Assembly (NCBI GenBank): GCA_031769625.1 | Contig: JAUIMM010000534.1 | Span: 11,325,001 to 11,389,000, forward strand | Source of the DNA: Taudactylus pleione | Taxonomy: Eukaryota > Chordata > Amphibia > Anura > Myobatrachidae | Direction of reading: 5' to 3' | DNA length: 64,000 nucleotides | In this document: positions 35,039-48,390 of the stretch, piece after piece | Layout of the letters: each line of letters starts with the position of its first letter | Numbering within the stretch: position 1 is the first letter of the stretch | Notes under the pieces: generated by a model | Databases searched by the model: none | The model's input: only the letters and a program-made list of their open reading frames with translations | Told to the model about the DNA's origin: nothing | Made by a program: the position numbers and the translations under genes

Positions 35039-35360
35039 AAAAATTGACAAAAAAGCTAAAATCACATAATTTGGGCTTTTTTTTGTTCCTAGAGTATTAT
35101 TTACCCCAATAACATTAATTTCCAGTCATTTACAGTCAGTTTAGACCAACTCACAGCTCATGATATTATTTTCACCATTATTGGCCAAAGGCTGCAGTGA
35201 GCTGGCTGGTTACTAAGCGACAGACTGGCGGCACAGACACCGCAGTTTAAAGCACATCTATGAAGCATTGCCACTCACTACTGAATCACAGTACTTGTGT
35301 GTTATGCACACACAGAGGGCTAAGGCCCAAGGAGTCATGGTGCTTGTATACACCGTGGGG
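34916..35360 (-). mobile_element. hAT deletion-derivative remnant at the U6/U7 junction
   Basis: Same as in U6, with one 40-bp monomer. Confidence 0.75.
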
Positions 35361-35456
35361 TACAGCACAAAAAAAGGTTTTTTTTTTTTCACTTTTTTAA
35401 CTTTTAACCTTCTTCAAAGTCTTTTTTAAATTTTAAACTTTTTTTTTGCACACAAA

Positions 35457-35961
35457 GCCACTTGCGAGTCTGGACACAGCCCCTTTAATCAGCAAAGTAT
35501 TGCGCAGCATACATCAGCGTACAGTGTGCCCCCTTACACAGTCACTTTACCAGCACAGCCACTTGTGAGTCTCTGGACACAGCACTTAATCAGCAGAGTA
35601 TAGCGCAGCATACATCAGCGTACAGTGTGCCCCCTTACACAGTCACTTTGCCAGCACAGCCACCTGTGAGTCTCTGGACACAGCACTTAATCAGCAGAGT
35701 ATAACGCAGCATACATCAGCGTACAGTGTGCCCCCTTACACAGTCACTTTGCCAGCACAGCCACCTGTGAGTCTCTGGACACAGCACTTAATCAGTAGAG
35801 TATAGCGCAGCATACATCAGCGTACAGTGTGCCCCCTTACACAGTCACTTTGCCAGCACAGCCACCTGTGAGTCTCTGGACACAGCACTTAATCAGCAGA
35901 GTATAGCGCAGCATATATCAGCGTGCAGTGTGCCCCCTCACACAATCACTTTGCCAGCACA
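35457..35961 (+). repeat. 101-bp minisatellite, U7, 5 copies
   Basis: Matches the U6 array, including its converted first copy and the AATCAGTAGAG variant. Confidence 0.92.
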
Positions 35962-38322
35962 GCCAACTCTAAACGACCCCCAGAGTGTACGTATATTTAG
36001 CACAGTGGGCCTAATTTGTATAGTGGCCAAACATAACAGGGATATATTGCATACTGATCAAGTTACATTAGGCTGAATATTTATTAATCCTGAAAGTCGA
36101 CTGTATAATGGGCATAATGGGTCCTCCACTGTATCTTCATCATTGCTAATTATATTCTATACTGGGAACAGAGACTATTGGGGAGATTCAATTAGCAGCA
36201 CGTTTCCATCAGAATATTGCACGCTGATGTAATGCTGGTTATCCTGCAGGAAATCCTCGCTCGGCTTTGCTCACACCTATAGAGGTATAGAAATAACTAG
36301 CCTTGGCCTAGCTATTAATGTCATTTCAATATATAAACATCCTAAGAGTATTTTCATTTTAATTGTGTTTTTTAGATTAATTCAATCCCTTGCTTGTTTT
36401 CTACCCAAGTAGCAGTCTTGAAAAATAAAAATTGGAGAGAAGCAGCAGGTTAATGAAATGAGAAAGAGCTGCTAGGAACTGATAGATTCAATGAGTGGAT
36501 GCAGTAAAAGAGAACTTTGGCGAATAAGGAGATGGCAAAGGGACAGATGTGTAATAAATGGCAGGTGTATCATGGGAAGCAGAGGTGATGGAGAATATAA
36601 ACATATCACACATTAGTAGAGATTATTTTGTGCACTTCTCCTTTAAGGAATGTAGAACACGAGTGAGGTCATGCTGTGATGTCATAATGGTAGCTCTTTG
36701 CTGTTGCTACCACTCTTAGCTGCCCAGGACACTGACATAGCATTATCATTGCTGTCATTAACATACTCCAAATACATCTCTTGCACCCAGCCCACTGAGG
36801 GAAAGATATCCTCTTGCGGTAAGTATCTCATCAAAGATAAGGGCGTTTCACTTGGATGTGCCTGCAGACTTGGAGCTTGACTACCCTAAAATATGACCTT
36901 GAGCTTGTTTATTTCTATAATTGGAGGTTCTAGCAGCACAGCACAGCACATCTATCGAAATGTAGTAGCCATTCGGGTAAACTCGGTGCTTCTCAAAAGG
37001 GGATGACCGTCCTCTTCAGAAAATTGCGCAGCTTTGGGAGGAATGTAAATTGGGTAATCTCAGGAGATGTGGACTGGAGCTACATTAATGACGTCAGCCA
37101 ATGTTATTTATTAATGTGGTGAAATGTATACTGCATTTTAGTGTCAAATGTTCATATTTTAAATAAGTTTGGAAATATAACTCTGCATAGCCTCCTAGTG
37201 CCCAGAGGGACGGGCAGTCCTTCAAGCCATGGGTCCCCAGAGGTTTCCTCCACAGGGGGTTTTTCCTCTCCTGAGTGCTTGAAGGATGATTCTTTGTGAG
37301 TCATGAGGCTTCCACCATCTTGGTCTTCTTATAGGACAGGCTTGTAAGAGCCTCCGGCTAATCTTGGGCACTAATTTATTTTACAATGCAGAGTAAAAAT
37401 AAAGTGTTGTTTTCCTTGTGCTAAAAATTCATAATAAATATATTTTAAAATTGATTTTGCTTGATGTGGTCTTTGTTTTTTTCATAATGGAGGTTCTTAA
37501 AAGGTTAAGAGGCTGTGAGGTCTAGCAAAGTAAATGAGGTGATAAACTCTTCTTACAGTAAATACTGTATATCTGCTACTATAGAATCAGGAATATGGTC
37601 TTTCTCCGTACTTGTTGTTACCCACTTGTCTAGTTTACAACAATGGTAAAATGAGTTATATGGAAAATATTAAGAGGATCCAGTGACATTTTGCAATTTC
37701 TTTACAAAGAAACAAAATCTGACCAAAACGAAGAAGAAACTAAAATAAAAACAAAAATGTTATGTTAATTTCATAACACTCACAAAACACTAAAGGCCTT
37801 GTATTCTGAATGGCATAAAATATTTCTATGAAGCTCATATGGATTACTGGCACCTGAGAAGCGATATGATAACTTTGGGCTGTGGTAAGGGTCCCAATGA
37901 CAAAAACTTTGTTTGCACACAATCTGGGTCAAGATTTTACAGGGATTCCTACCGTGTATTTCTTTTCTCATATAAATATTAAGTAATAAATATATCCAAA
38001 TAATCTTAATACAGAACATGGGGCAATTTATATGTTGGTACAATTAAGACTGCTTATCAAATTCATCATTTACTACATTTCCAATCTTCTGCTTTCTTTC
38101 ACCCAAAATCTGTTTCACGCCTCCCAGAACTATCCTGTAAATAGAATTGAGATTTGATAATCTTCGCACTACATAATAGTTTAAGGTTATGACCTAATGG
38201 CGATGTGCAGGATATGGCGGTGGTACATGATGTCATTGGGGAATTGGTCAAGTCCAGAAAGGACACAAGAAATGAAAGAGATCAGTGAAAGTGAAATAAT
38301 ATAAAATGTTTTCTAACATGTA

Positions 38323-38543
38323 CAGTCAGGTCCATAAATATTGGGACATTGACAGAATTTTCAGATTTTGGCCTCTATTCACCACCACAATGGTTTTGAA
38401 ATGAAACAAACAAAATGTGCTTTAACTGCAGACTTTCAGATTTAATTTGAGGGTAATTACATCCAAATCGGGTGAACGGTGTAGGAATTACAACAGTTTC
38501 AATATGTGCCTCCCACTTTTTAAGGGGCCAAAAGTAACGGGAC
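38323..38543 (+). repeat. Tc1 left inverted repeat, U7
   Basis: Begins CAGTCAGGTCCATAAATATT. It pairs with 39740-39960 at roughly 95% identity by eye. Confidence 0.92.
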
Positions 38544-38681
38544 TATCAATTCAAAAGCTATTTCATGGACAGGTGTGGGCTATTCCCTTGTTATTTCATT
38601 ATCAATTAAGCAGGTAAAAGGTCTGGAGTTGATTCTAGGTGTGACATTTGCATTTGGAATCAGTTGCTGTCAACTCTCAAT

Positions 38682-39706
38682 ATGAGATCCAAAGAGCTGT
38701 CACTATCAGTGAAGCAAGCCATCATTAGGCTGAAAAATCTAAACAAATCCATCAGAGAGATAGCAAAAACATTAGGTTTGGCCAAATCAACTGTTTGGAA
38801 CATTCTTAAAAAGAAAGAACGCACCGGAGAGCTCAGCAACACCAAAAGACCCGGAAGACCACAGAAAACAACTATGGTGGATGACAAAATAAATATTTCC
38901 CTGGTGAAGAAAAACCCCTTCACAACAGTTGGCCAAATCAAGAACACTCTCCAGGAGGTAGATGTATATGTGTCAAAGTCAACAATCAAGAGAAGACTTC
39001 ACAAGAGTGAATATAGAGGGTTCATCACAAGATGCAAACCATTGGTGAGCCACAAAAACAGGAAGACCAGATTAGAGTTTGCCAAACAACATCTAAAAAA
39101 GCCATTAAAGTTCTGGAACAACATCCTATTGACAGATGAGACAAAGATCAACTTGTACCAGAGTGATGGGAAGAGAAGGAAAGGAACTGCTCATGATCCA
39201 AAACATCCACCTCATCAGTGAAGCATGGTGGTGGTAGTGTCATGGCATGGGCATGTATAGCTGCCAATCGAACTGGTTCCCTTGTATTTATTGATGATGT
39301 GACTGCGGACAAAAGCAGCAGAATGAATTCTGAAGTGTTTCGGGCAATATTATATGCTCATATTCAGTCAAATGCTTCAGAACTCATTGGACAGCGCTTC
39401 ACAGTGCAGATGGACAATGAACCGAAGCATACTGCAAAAGCAACCAAAGAGTTTTTTAAGGCTAAAAAGTGGAATGTTATGCAATGGCCTGGTCAATCCC
39501 CTGACCTGAATCCGATTGAGCATACTTTTCACTTGATGAAGACAAAACTGAAGGGAAAATGCCCCAAGAACAAGCAGGAACTGAAGACATTTGCAGTAGA
39601 GGCCTGGCAGAGCATCACCAGGGATGAAACCCAGCGTCTGGTGATGTCTATGCGTTTCAGACTTCAGGCTGTAATTGCCAGCAAAGGATTTGCAACAAAG
39701 TATTAA
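38682..39706 (+). pseudogene. Tc1-like DD34E transposase, broken by frameshift, U7
   Basis: The enzyme would move Tc1 elements by cut and paste at TA sites. The first part (ATG at 38682, MRSKELSLS, to TGA at 39219) holds the paired-like DNA-binding region with a GRPR-like RPGRPQK motif and the first catalytic aspartate in LLTDETK. The second part continues in another frame from about 39218 (KHGGGSVMAW) to 39706. It holds the second aspartate (VQMDNEPKH) and the glutamate in PDLNPIEH, with exactly 34 residues between them. The frames overlap by 4 nt and differ by one reading position, so a small indel near 39200-39217 splits the gene. The region just before also seems a few residues short compared with Tc1 relatives, lacking the usual VWR motif; this is from general family knowledge. 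Confidence 0.9.
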
Positions 39707-39739
39707 AAAGTGAAAGTTAGATTTAGGATTGTTTAGTTT

Positions 39740-39960
39740 GTCCCATTACTTTTGGCCCCTTAAAAAGTGGGAGGCACATATAGAAACCGTTGTAATTCCT
39801 ACACCGTTCACCTGATTTGGATGTAATTACCCTCAAATTAAATCTGAAAGTCTGCAGTTAAATCACATCTTGTTTGTTTCATTTCAAAGCCATTGTGGTG
39901 GTGAATAGAGAACAAAATATGAAAATTCTGTCAATGTCCCAATATTTATGGACCTGACTG
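39740..39960 (-). repeat. Tc1 right inverted repeat, U7
   Basis: Reverse complement of the left repeat with scattered changes, ending GGACCTGACTG before the TA. Confidence 0.92.
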
Positions 39961-41090
39961 TATACTCTTCTGTGCTGGAGAAAATGAAGCAAACGACATA
40001 TGGAAGGTTACAGTCCCTTTAAATAGCAACTATTTAGGATGGCTTTCAAGGCATTTCTTAAAGAGGTTGGATACCCTGTCCAACTGCATTATGTAATGCA
40101 ATCATCCTGCAGACTTGGAAGCAGCGGGGTGCACCTGCAGAACAGGTAGCCATTATGAATGGATTAAAAATGACATATTTGGCTCACATTCACTTCCGAG
40201 ATGCCTAATTGAGTCTGCCAAGTCCCAGGCAATTGCTCAATGTTATGATCCTGTGCTGTTGACACGATAAGAAGAATACCCAAAGCAAGGGGTCCTCCTG
40301 TCACCTAGTCCAAGCCTATTCTGCAGGGGGTATATGTGCCTTTTCCGTAGGAAAAAAAAACAGCCAGAGGCATCACTAGGATTCTTTGGAGCTCAGAACA
40401 AGTTGAAGAACGATGTGCCCCGCACCCCCACAGAGACATAGAGAGAAACATATCTGCGCGCATCTGGCGTGCAGCAAAAAAAAATGGGCGTGGTCACATA
40501 CCGAAGGGCCGTGGCCACTAAAAATGGGGCGTGCCAACATGGCACACCACCCATTTCTTGTCACTCTGGGAACATTACTTTCCATTCCATATACACCTTA
40601 CCTATACGGTGGTTTCTCACAATGTGGAACCTCTGAAGAAATATATCCTCCATGGGAAGACTGCGTCTTCGGTCGGCATTTATTATTCACGTAGGTCACA
40701 TCGTCCGGAAGATGCCTGTTTGTGTGGGAATATTAACAAGGTCATCGTATTACAACAGCGGTTCAACCAGACTTGTTCCCCCTGTCTACCTTCCTGCCCC
40801 CTGCATCTCTTAGCCACACCATCTCCCCCTGCATCGTCTCTCAGCACACCATAACCTCCCCAGACACACACACACTGACACAGACCCACACTGACAAAAG
40901 CCTACACAGACACACACACCTTTTCCACACAATGCAGCCAGCCAAATAAATAAAACGGCTCGCGCATGCAGGCGCTTTTAGCACTACAAGTGCCTGCATA
41001 CCCATAGCTGAAAAATCATGTTGCAGCTTGAAGAAATCATCCAGGACCAGCTGGGACCTGAAGTGCCAAAGAAAAAAAACACATATTAAC

Positions 41091-41576
41091 TAGATATGTG
41101 TGCCGGACCATTTCTTTTGGATTTGACTCAGATTCGTCGTCCGGCCTTCAATTTGGATTTGGCAAAGCGCCATGACTGGGTTTGGCTTTGGATTTAGATT
41201 TGAATATTGTTACAAAAATTGACAAAAAAGCTAAAATCACATAATTTGGGCTTTTATTTTGTTCCTAGAGTATTATTTACCCCAATAACATTAATTTTCA
41301 GTCATTTACAGTCAATTTAGACCACCTCACAGCTCATAATATTATTTTCACCATTATTGGCCAAAGGCTGCAGTGAGCTGGCTGGTTACTAAGCGACAGA
41401 CTGGCGGCACAGACACAGCAGTTTAAAGCACATCTATGAAGCATTGCCACTCAGTACTGAATCACAGTACTTGTGTGTTATGCACACACAGAGGGCTAAG
41501 GCCCAAGGAGTCATGGTGCATGTATACACAGAGGGCTAAGGCCCAAGGAGTCATGGTGCTTGTATATACAGTGGGG
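41091..41576 (-). mobile_element. hAT deletion-derivative remnant at the U7/U8 junction
   Basis: Terminal repeat as elsewhere; two 40-bp monomers, unlike U4-U7. Confidence 0.75.
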
Positions 41577-41670
41577 TACAGCACAAAAAAAGGTTTTTTT
41601 TTTCACTTTTTTAACTTTTAACCATCTTCAAAGTCTTTTTTAAATTTTAAACTTTTTTTTTGCACACAAA

Positions 41671-42176
41671 GCCACTTGCGAGTCTGGACACAGCCCCTTT
41701 AATCAGCAAAGTATTGCGCAGCATACATCAGCGAGCAGTGTGCAACCTATATACAGGCACTTTACCAGAACAGCCACTTGTGAGTCTCTGGACACAGCAC
41801 TTAATCAGCAGAGTATAGCGCAGCATACATCAGCGTACAGTGTGCCCCCTTACACAGTCACTTTGCCAGCACAGCCACCTGTGAGTCTCTGGACACAGCA
41901 CTTAATCAGCAGAGTATAACGCAGCATACATCAGCGTACAGTGTGCCCCCTTACACAGTCACTTTGCCAGCACAGCCACCTGTGAGTCTCTGGACACAGC
42001 ACTTAATCAGCAGAGTATAGCGCAGCATACATCAGCGTACAGTGTGCCCCCTTAGACAGTCACTTTGCCAGCACAGCCACCTGTGAGTCTCTGGACACAG
42101 CACTTAATCAGCAGAGTATAGCGCAGCATATATCACCATGCAGTGTGCCCCCTCACACAATCACTTTGCCAGCACA
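41671..42176 (+). repeat. 101-bp minisatellite, U8, 5 copies
   Basis: Private variants AACCTATATACAGGCAC, CTTAGACAGTC and ATATCACC are shared with U9. Confidence 0.92.
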
Positions 42177-44537
42177 GCCAACTCTAAACAACCCCCAGAG
42201 TGTACGTATATTTAGCACAGTGGGCCTAATTTGTATAGTGGCCAAACATAACAGGGATATATTGCATACTGATCAAGTTACATTAGGCTGAATATTTATT
42301 AATCCTGAAAGTCGACTGTATAATGGGCATAATGGGTCCTCCACTGTATCTTCATCATTGCTAATTATATTCTATACTGGGAACAGAGACTATTGGGGAG
42401 ATTCAATTAGCAGCACGTTTCCATCAGAATATTGCACGCTGATGTAATGCTGGTTATCCTGCAGGAAATCCTCGCTCGGCTTTGCTCACACCTATAGAGG
42501 TATAGAAATAACTAGCCTTGGCCTAGCTATTAATGTCATTTCAATATATAAACATCCTAAGAGTATTTTCATTTTAATTGTGTTTTTTATATTAATTCAA
42601 TCCCTTGCTTGTTTTCTACCCAAGTAGCAGTCTTGAAAAATAAAAATTGGACAGAAGCAGCAGGTTAATGAAATGAGAAAGAGCTGCTAGGAACTGATTG
42701 ATTCAATGAGTGGATGCAGTAAAAGAGAACTTTGGCGAATAAGGAGATGGCAAAGGGACAGATGTGTAATAAATGGCAGGTGTATCATGGGAAGCAGAGG
42801 TGATGGAGAATATAAACATATCACACATTAGTAGAGATTATTTTGTGCACTTCTCCTTTAAGGAATGTAGAACACGAGTGAGGTCATGCTGTGATGTCAT
42901 AATGGTAGCTCTTTGCTGTTGCTACCACTCTTAGCTGCCCAGGACACTGACATAGCATTATCATTGCTGTCATTAACATACTCCAAATACATCTCTTGCA
43001 CCCAGCCCACTGAGGGAAAGATATCCTCTTGCGGTAAGTATCTCATCAAAGATAAGGGCGTTTCACTTGGATGTGCCTGCAGACTTGGAGCTTGACTACC
43101 CTAAAATATGACCTTGAGCTTGTTTATTTCTATAATTGGAGGTTCTAGCAGCACAGCACAGCACATCTATCGAAATGTAGTAGCCATTCGGGTAAACTCG
43201 GTGCTTCTCAAAAGGGGATGACCGTCCTCTTCAGAAAATTGCGCAGCTTTGGGAGGAATGTAAATTGGGTAATCTCAGGAGATGTGGACTGGAGCTACAT
43301 TAATGACGTCAGCCAATGTTATTTATTAATGTGGTGAAATGTATACTGCATTTTAGTGTCAAATGTTCATATTTTAAATAAGTTTGGAAATATAACTCTG
43401 CATAGCCTCCTAGTGCCCAGAGGGACGGGCAGTCCTTCAAGCCATGGGTCCCCAGAGGTTTCCTCCACAGGGGGTTTTTCCTCTCCTGAGTGCTTGAAGG
43501 ATGATTCTTTGTGAGTCATGAGGCTTCCACCATCTTGGTCTTCTTATAGGACAGGCTTGTAAGAGCCTCCGGCTAATCTTGGGCACTAATTTATTTTACA
43601 ATGCAGAGTAAAAATAAAGTGTTGTTTTCCTTGTGCTAAAAATTCATAATAAATATATTTTAAAATTGATTTTGCTTGATGTGGTCTTTGTTTTTTTCAT
43701 AATGGAGGTTCTTAAAAGGTTAAGAGGCTGTGAGGTCTAGCAAAGTAAATGAGGTGATAAACTCTTCTTACAGTAAATACTGTATATCTGCTACTATAGA
43801 ATCAGGAATATGGTCTTTCTCCGTACTTGTTGTTACCCACTTGTCTAGTTTACAACAATGGTAAAATGAGTTATATGGAAAATATTAAGAGGATCCAGTG
43901 ACATTTTGCAATTTCTTTACAAAGAAACAAAATCTGACCAAAACGAAGAAGAAACTAAAATAAAAACAAAAATGTTATGTTAATTTCATAACACTCACAA
44001 AACACTAAAGGCCTTGTATTCTGAATGGCATAAAATATTTCTATGAAGCTCATATGGATTACTGGCACCTGAGAAGCGATATGATAACTTTGGGCTGTGG
44101 TAAGGGTCCCAATGACAAAAACTTTGTTTGCACACAATCTGGGTCAAGATTTTACAGGGATTCCTACCGTGTATTTCTTTTCTCATATAAATATTAAGTA
44201 ATAAATATATCCAAATAATCTTAATACAGAACATGGGGCAATTTATATGTTGGTACAATTAAGACTGCTTATCAAATTCATCATTTACTACATTTCCAAT
44301 CTTCTGCTTTCTTTCACCCAAAATCTGTTTCACGCCTCCCAGAACTATCCTGTAAATAGAATTGAGATTTGATAATCTTCGCACTACATAATAGTTTAAG
44401 GTTATGACCTAATGGCGATGTGCAGGATATGGCGGTGGTACATGATGTCATTGGGGAATTGGTCAAGTCCAGAAAGGACACAAGAAATGAAAGAGATCAG
44501 TGAAAGTGAAATAATATAAAATGTTTTCTAACATGTA

Positions 44538-46175
44538 CAGTCAGGTCCATAAATATTGGGACATTGACAGAATTTTCAGATTTTGGCCTCTATTCACCAC
44601 CACAATGGTTTTGAAATGAAACAAACAAAATGTGCTTTAACTGCAGACTTTCAGATTTAATTTGAGGGTAATTACATCCAAATCGGGTGAACGGTGTAGG
44701 AATTACAACAGTTTCAATATGTGCCTCCCACTTTTTAAGGGGCCAAAAGTAACGGGACTATCAATTCAAAAGCTATTTCATGGACAGGTGTGGGCTATTC
44801 CCTTGTTATTTCATTATCAATTAAGCAGGTAAAAGGTCTGGAGTTGATTCTAGGTGTGACATTTGCATTTGGAATCAGTTGCTGTCAACTCTCAATATGA
44901 GATCCAAAGAGCTGTCACTATCAGTGAAGCAAGCCATCATTAGGCTGAAAAATCTAAACAAATCCATCAGAGAGATAGCAAAAACATTAGGTTTGGCCAA
45001 ATCAACTGTTTGGAACATTCTTAAAAAGAAAGAACGCACCGGAGAGCTCAGCAACACCAAAAGACCCGGAAGACCACAGAAAACAACTATGGTGGATGAC
45101 AAAATAAATATTTCCCTGGTGAAGAAAAACCCCTTCACAACAGTTGGCCAAATCAAGAACACTCTCCAGGAGGTAGATGTATATGTGTCAAAGTCAACAA
45201 TCAAGAGAAGACTTCACAAGAGTGAATATAGAGGGTTCATCACAAGATGCAAACCATTGGTGAGCCACAAAAACAGGAAGACCAGATTAGAGTTTGCCAA
45301 ACAACATCTAAAAAAGCCATTAAAGTTCTGGAACAACATCCTATTGACAGATGAGACAAAGATCAACTTGTACCAGAGTGATGGGAAGAGAAGGAAAGGA
45401 ACTGCTCATGATCCAAAACATCCACCTCATCAGTGAAGCATGGTGGTGGTAGTGTCATGGCATGGGCATGTATAGCTGCCAATCGAACTGGTTCCCTTGT
45501 ATTTATTGATGATGTGACTGCGGACAAAAGCAGCAGAATGAATTCTGAAGTGTTTCGGGCAATATTATATGCTCATATTCAGTCAAATGCTTCAGAACTC
45601 ATTGGACAGCGCTTCACAGTGCAGATGGACAATGAACCGAAGCATACTGCAAAAGCAACCAAAGAGTTTTTTAAGGCTAAAAAGTGGAATGTTATGCAAT
45701 GGCCTGGTCAATCCCCTGACCTGAATCCGATTGAGCATACTTTTCACTTGATGAAGACAAAACTGAAGGGAAAATGCCCCAAGAACAAGCAGGAACTGAA
45801 GACATTTGCAGTAGAGGCCTGGCAGAGCATCACCAGGGATGAAACCCAGCGTCTGGTGATGTCTATGCGTTTCAGACTTCAGGCTGTAATTGCCAGCAAA
45901 GGATTTGCAACAAAGTATTAAAAAGTGAAAGTTAGATTTAGGATTGTTTAGTTTGTCCCATTACTTTTGGCCCCTTAAAAAGTGGGAGGCACATATAGAA
46001 ACCGTTGTAATTCCTACACCGTTCACCTGATTTGGATGTAATTACCCTCAAATTAAATCTGAAAGTCTGCAGTTAAATCACATCTTGTTTGTTTCATTTC
46101 AAAGCCATTGTGGTGGTGAATAGAGAACAAAATATGAAAATTCTGTCAATGTCCCAATATTTATGGACCTGACTG
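44538..46175 (+). mobile_element. Tc1-like transposon in U8
   Basis: 1,638 bp at the same site and in the same orientation as in U7, exactly 6,215 bp further on, with TA at 44536-44537 and 46176-46177. I saw no difference between the two copies, frameshift included. It was therefore copied with the unit and not inserted a second time. Inverted repeats: 44538-44758 and 45955-46175. Confidence 0.95.
44897..45921 (+). pseudogene. Tc1-like DD34E transposase, broken by frameshift, U8
   Basis: Same two frames as in U7: ATG at 44897 to a TGA at 45434-45436, then the continuation from about 45433 to 45921. DD34E residues are present but split between the frames. Confidence 0.9.
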
Positions 46176-47304
46176 TATACTCTTCTGTGCTGGAGAAAAT
46201 GAAGCAAACGACATATGGAAGGTTACAGTCCCTTTAAATAGCAACTATTTAGGATGGCTTTCAAGGCATTTCTTAAAGAGGTTGGATACCCTGTCCAACT
46301 GCATTATGTAATGCAATCATCCTGCAGACTTGGAAGCAGCGGGGTACACCTGCAGAACAGGTAGCCATTATGAATGGATTAAAAATGACATATTTGGCTC
46401 ACATTCACTTCCGAGATGCCTAATTGAGTCTGCCAAGTCCCAGGCAATTGCTCAATGTTATGATCCTGTGCTGTTGACACGATAAGAAGAATACCCAAAG
46501 CAAGGGGTCCTCCTGTCACCTAGTCCAAGCCTATTCTGCAGGGGGTATATGTGCCTTTTCCGTAGGAAAAAAAAACAGCCAGAGGCATCACTAGGATTCT
46601 TTGGAGCTCAGAACAAGTTGAAGAACGATGTGCCCCGCACCCCCACAGAGACATAGAGAGAAACATATCTGCGCGCATCTGGCGTGCAGCAAAAAAAATG
46701 GGCGTGGTCACATACCGAAGGGCCGTGGCCACTAAAAATGGGGCGTGCCAACATGGCACACCACCCATTTCTTGTCACTCTGGGAACATTACTTTCCATT
46801 CCATATACACCTTACCTATACGGTGGTTTCTCACAATGTGGAACCTCTGAAGAAATATATCCTCCATGGGAAGACTGCGTCTTCGGTCGGCATTTATTAT
46901 TCACGTAGGTCACATCGTCCGGAAGATGCCTGTTTGTGTGGGAATATTAACAAGGTCATCGTATTACAACAGCGGTTCAACCAGACTCGTTCCCCCTGTC
47001 TACCTTCCTGCCCCCTGCATCTCTTAGCCACACCATCTCCCCCTGCATCGTCTCTCAGCACACCATAACCTCCCCAGACACACACACACTGACACAGACC
47101 CACACTGACAAAAGCCTACACAGACACACACACCTTTTCCACACAATGCAGCCAGCCAAATAAATAAAACGGCTCGCGCATGCAGGCGCTTTTAGCACTA
47201 CAAGTGCCTGCATACCCATAGCTGAAAAATCATGTTGCAGCTTGAAGAAATCATCCAGGACCAGCTGGGACCTGAAGTGCCAAAGAAAAAAAACACATAT
47301 TAAC

Positions 47305-47790
47305 TAGATATGTGTGCCGGACCATTTCTTTTGGATTTGACTCAGATTCGTCGTCCGGCCTTCAATTTGGATTTGGCAAAGCGCCATGACTGGGTTTGGC
47401 TTTGGATTTAGATTTGAATATTGTTACAAAAATTGACAAAAAAGCTAAAATCACATAATTTGGGCTTTTAATTTGTTCCTAGAGTATTATTTACCCCAAT
47501 AACATTAATTTTCAGTCATTTACAGTCAATTTAGACCACCTCACAGCTCATAATATTATTTTCACCATTATTGGCCAAAGGCTGCAGTGAGCTGGCTGGT
47601 TACTAAGCGACAGACTGGCGGCACAGACACAGCAGTTTAAAGCACATCTATGAAGCATTGCCACTCAGTACTGAATCACAGTACTTGTGTGTTATGCACA
47701 CACAGAGGGCTAAGGCCCAAGGAGTCATGGTGCATGTATACACAGAGGGCTAAGGCCCAAGGAGTCATGGTGCTTGTATATACAGTGGGG
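47305..47790 (-). mobile_element. hAT deletion-derivative remnant at the U8/U9 junction
   Basis: Two 40-bp monomers, with the GTATATACAGTG variant shared with the U8 remnant. Confidence 0.75.
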
Positions 47791-47884
47791 TACAGCACAA
47801 AAAAAGGTTTTTTTTTTCACTTTTTTAACTTTTAACCATCTTCAAAGTCTTTTTTAAATTTTAAACTTTTTTTTTGCACACAAA

Positions 47885-48390
47885 GCCACTTGCGAGTCTG
47901 GACACAGCCCCTTTAATCAGCAAAGTATTGCGCAGCATACATCAGCGAGCAGTGTGCAACCTATATACAGGCACTTTACCAGAACAGCCACTTGTGAGTC
48001 TCTGGACACAGCACTTAATCAGCAGAGTATAGCGCAGCATACATCAGCGTACAGTGTGCCCCCTTACACAGTCACTTTGCCAGCACAGCCACCTGTGAGT
48101 CTCTGGACACAGCACTTAATCAGCAGAGTATAACGCAGCATACATCAGCGTACAGTGTGCCCCCTTACACAGTCACTTTGCCAGCACAGCCACCTGTGAG
48201 TCTCTGGACACAGCACTTAATCAGCAGAGTATAGCGCAGCATACATCAGCGTACAGTGTGCCCCCTTAGACAGTCACTTTGCCAGCACAGCCACCTGTGA
48301 GTCTCTGGACACAGCACTTAATCAGCAGAGTATAGCGCAGCATATATCACCGTGCAGTGTGCCCCCTCACACAATCACTTTGCCAGCACA
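47885..48390 (+). repeat. 101-bp minisatellite, U9, 5 copies
   Basis: Matches the U8 array apart from ATATCACCGTG in the last copy where U8 has ATATCACCATG. Confidence 0.92.

Larger units (their letters stand above)
38323..39960 (+). mobile_element. Tc1-like transposon in U7
   Basis: 1,638 bp, bounded by TA on both sides (38321-38322 and 39961-39962). Uninterrupted units have a single TA at this place (CATGTATACTC). Inverted repeats of 221 bp flank a broken transposase gene. Right up to its ends it matches the copy in U8, with no difference seen. Confidence 0.95.
35039..41213 (+). repeat. Macrosatellite unit U7, with Tc1 insertion
   Basis: 6,175 bp; 4,535 bp once the Tc1 element and one TA are removed. 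It is a mosaic: up to about 36484 it matches U6, and from about 37498 (TTCTTAAAAGG) to its end it matches U8, including the Tc1 insertion. Confidence 0.93.
41214..47427 (+). repeat. Macrosatellite unit U8, with Tc1 insertion
   Basis: 6,214 bp; 4,574 bp without the Tc1. Its first part shares private variants with U9 (AACCTATATACAGGCAC, CCAGAACAGCC, CACAGCAGTTT). Its last part matches U7. Confidence 0.93.
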
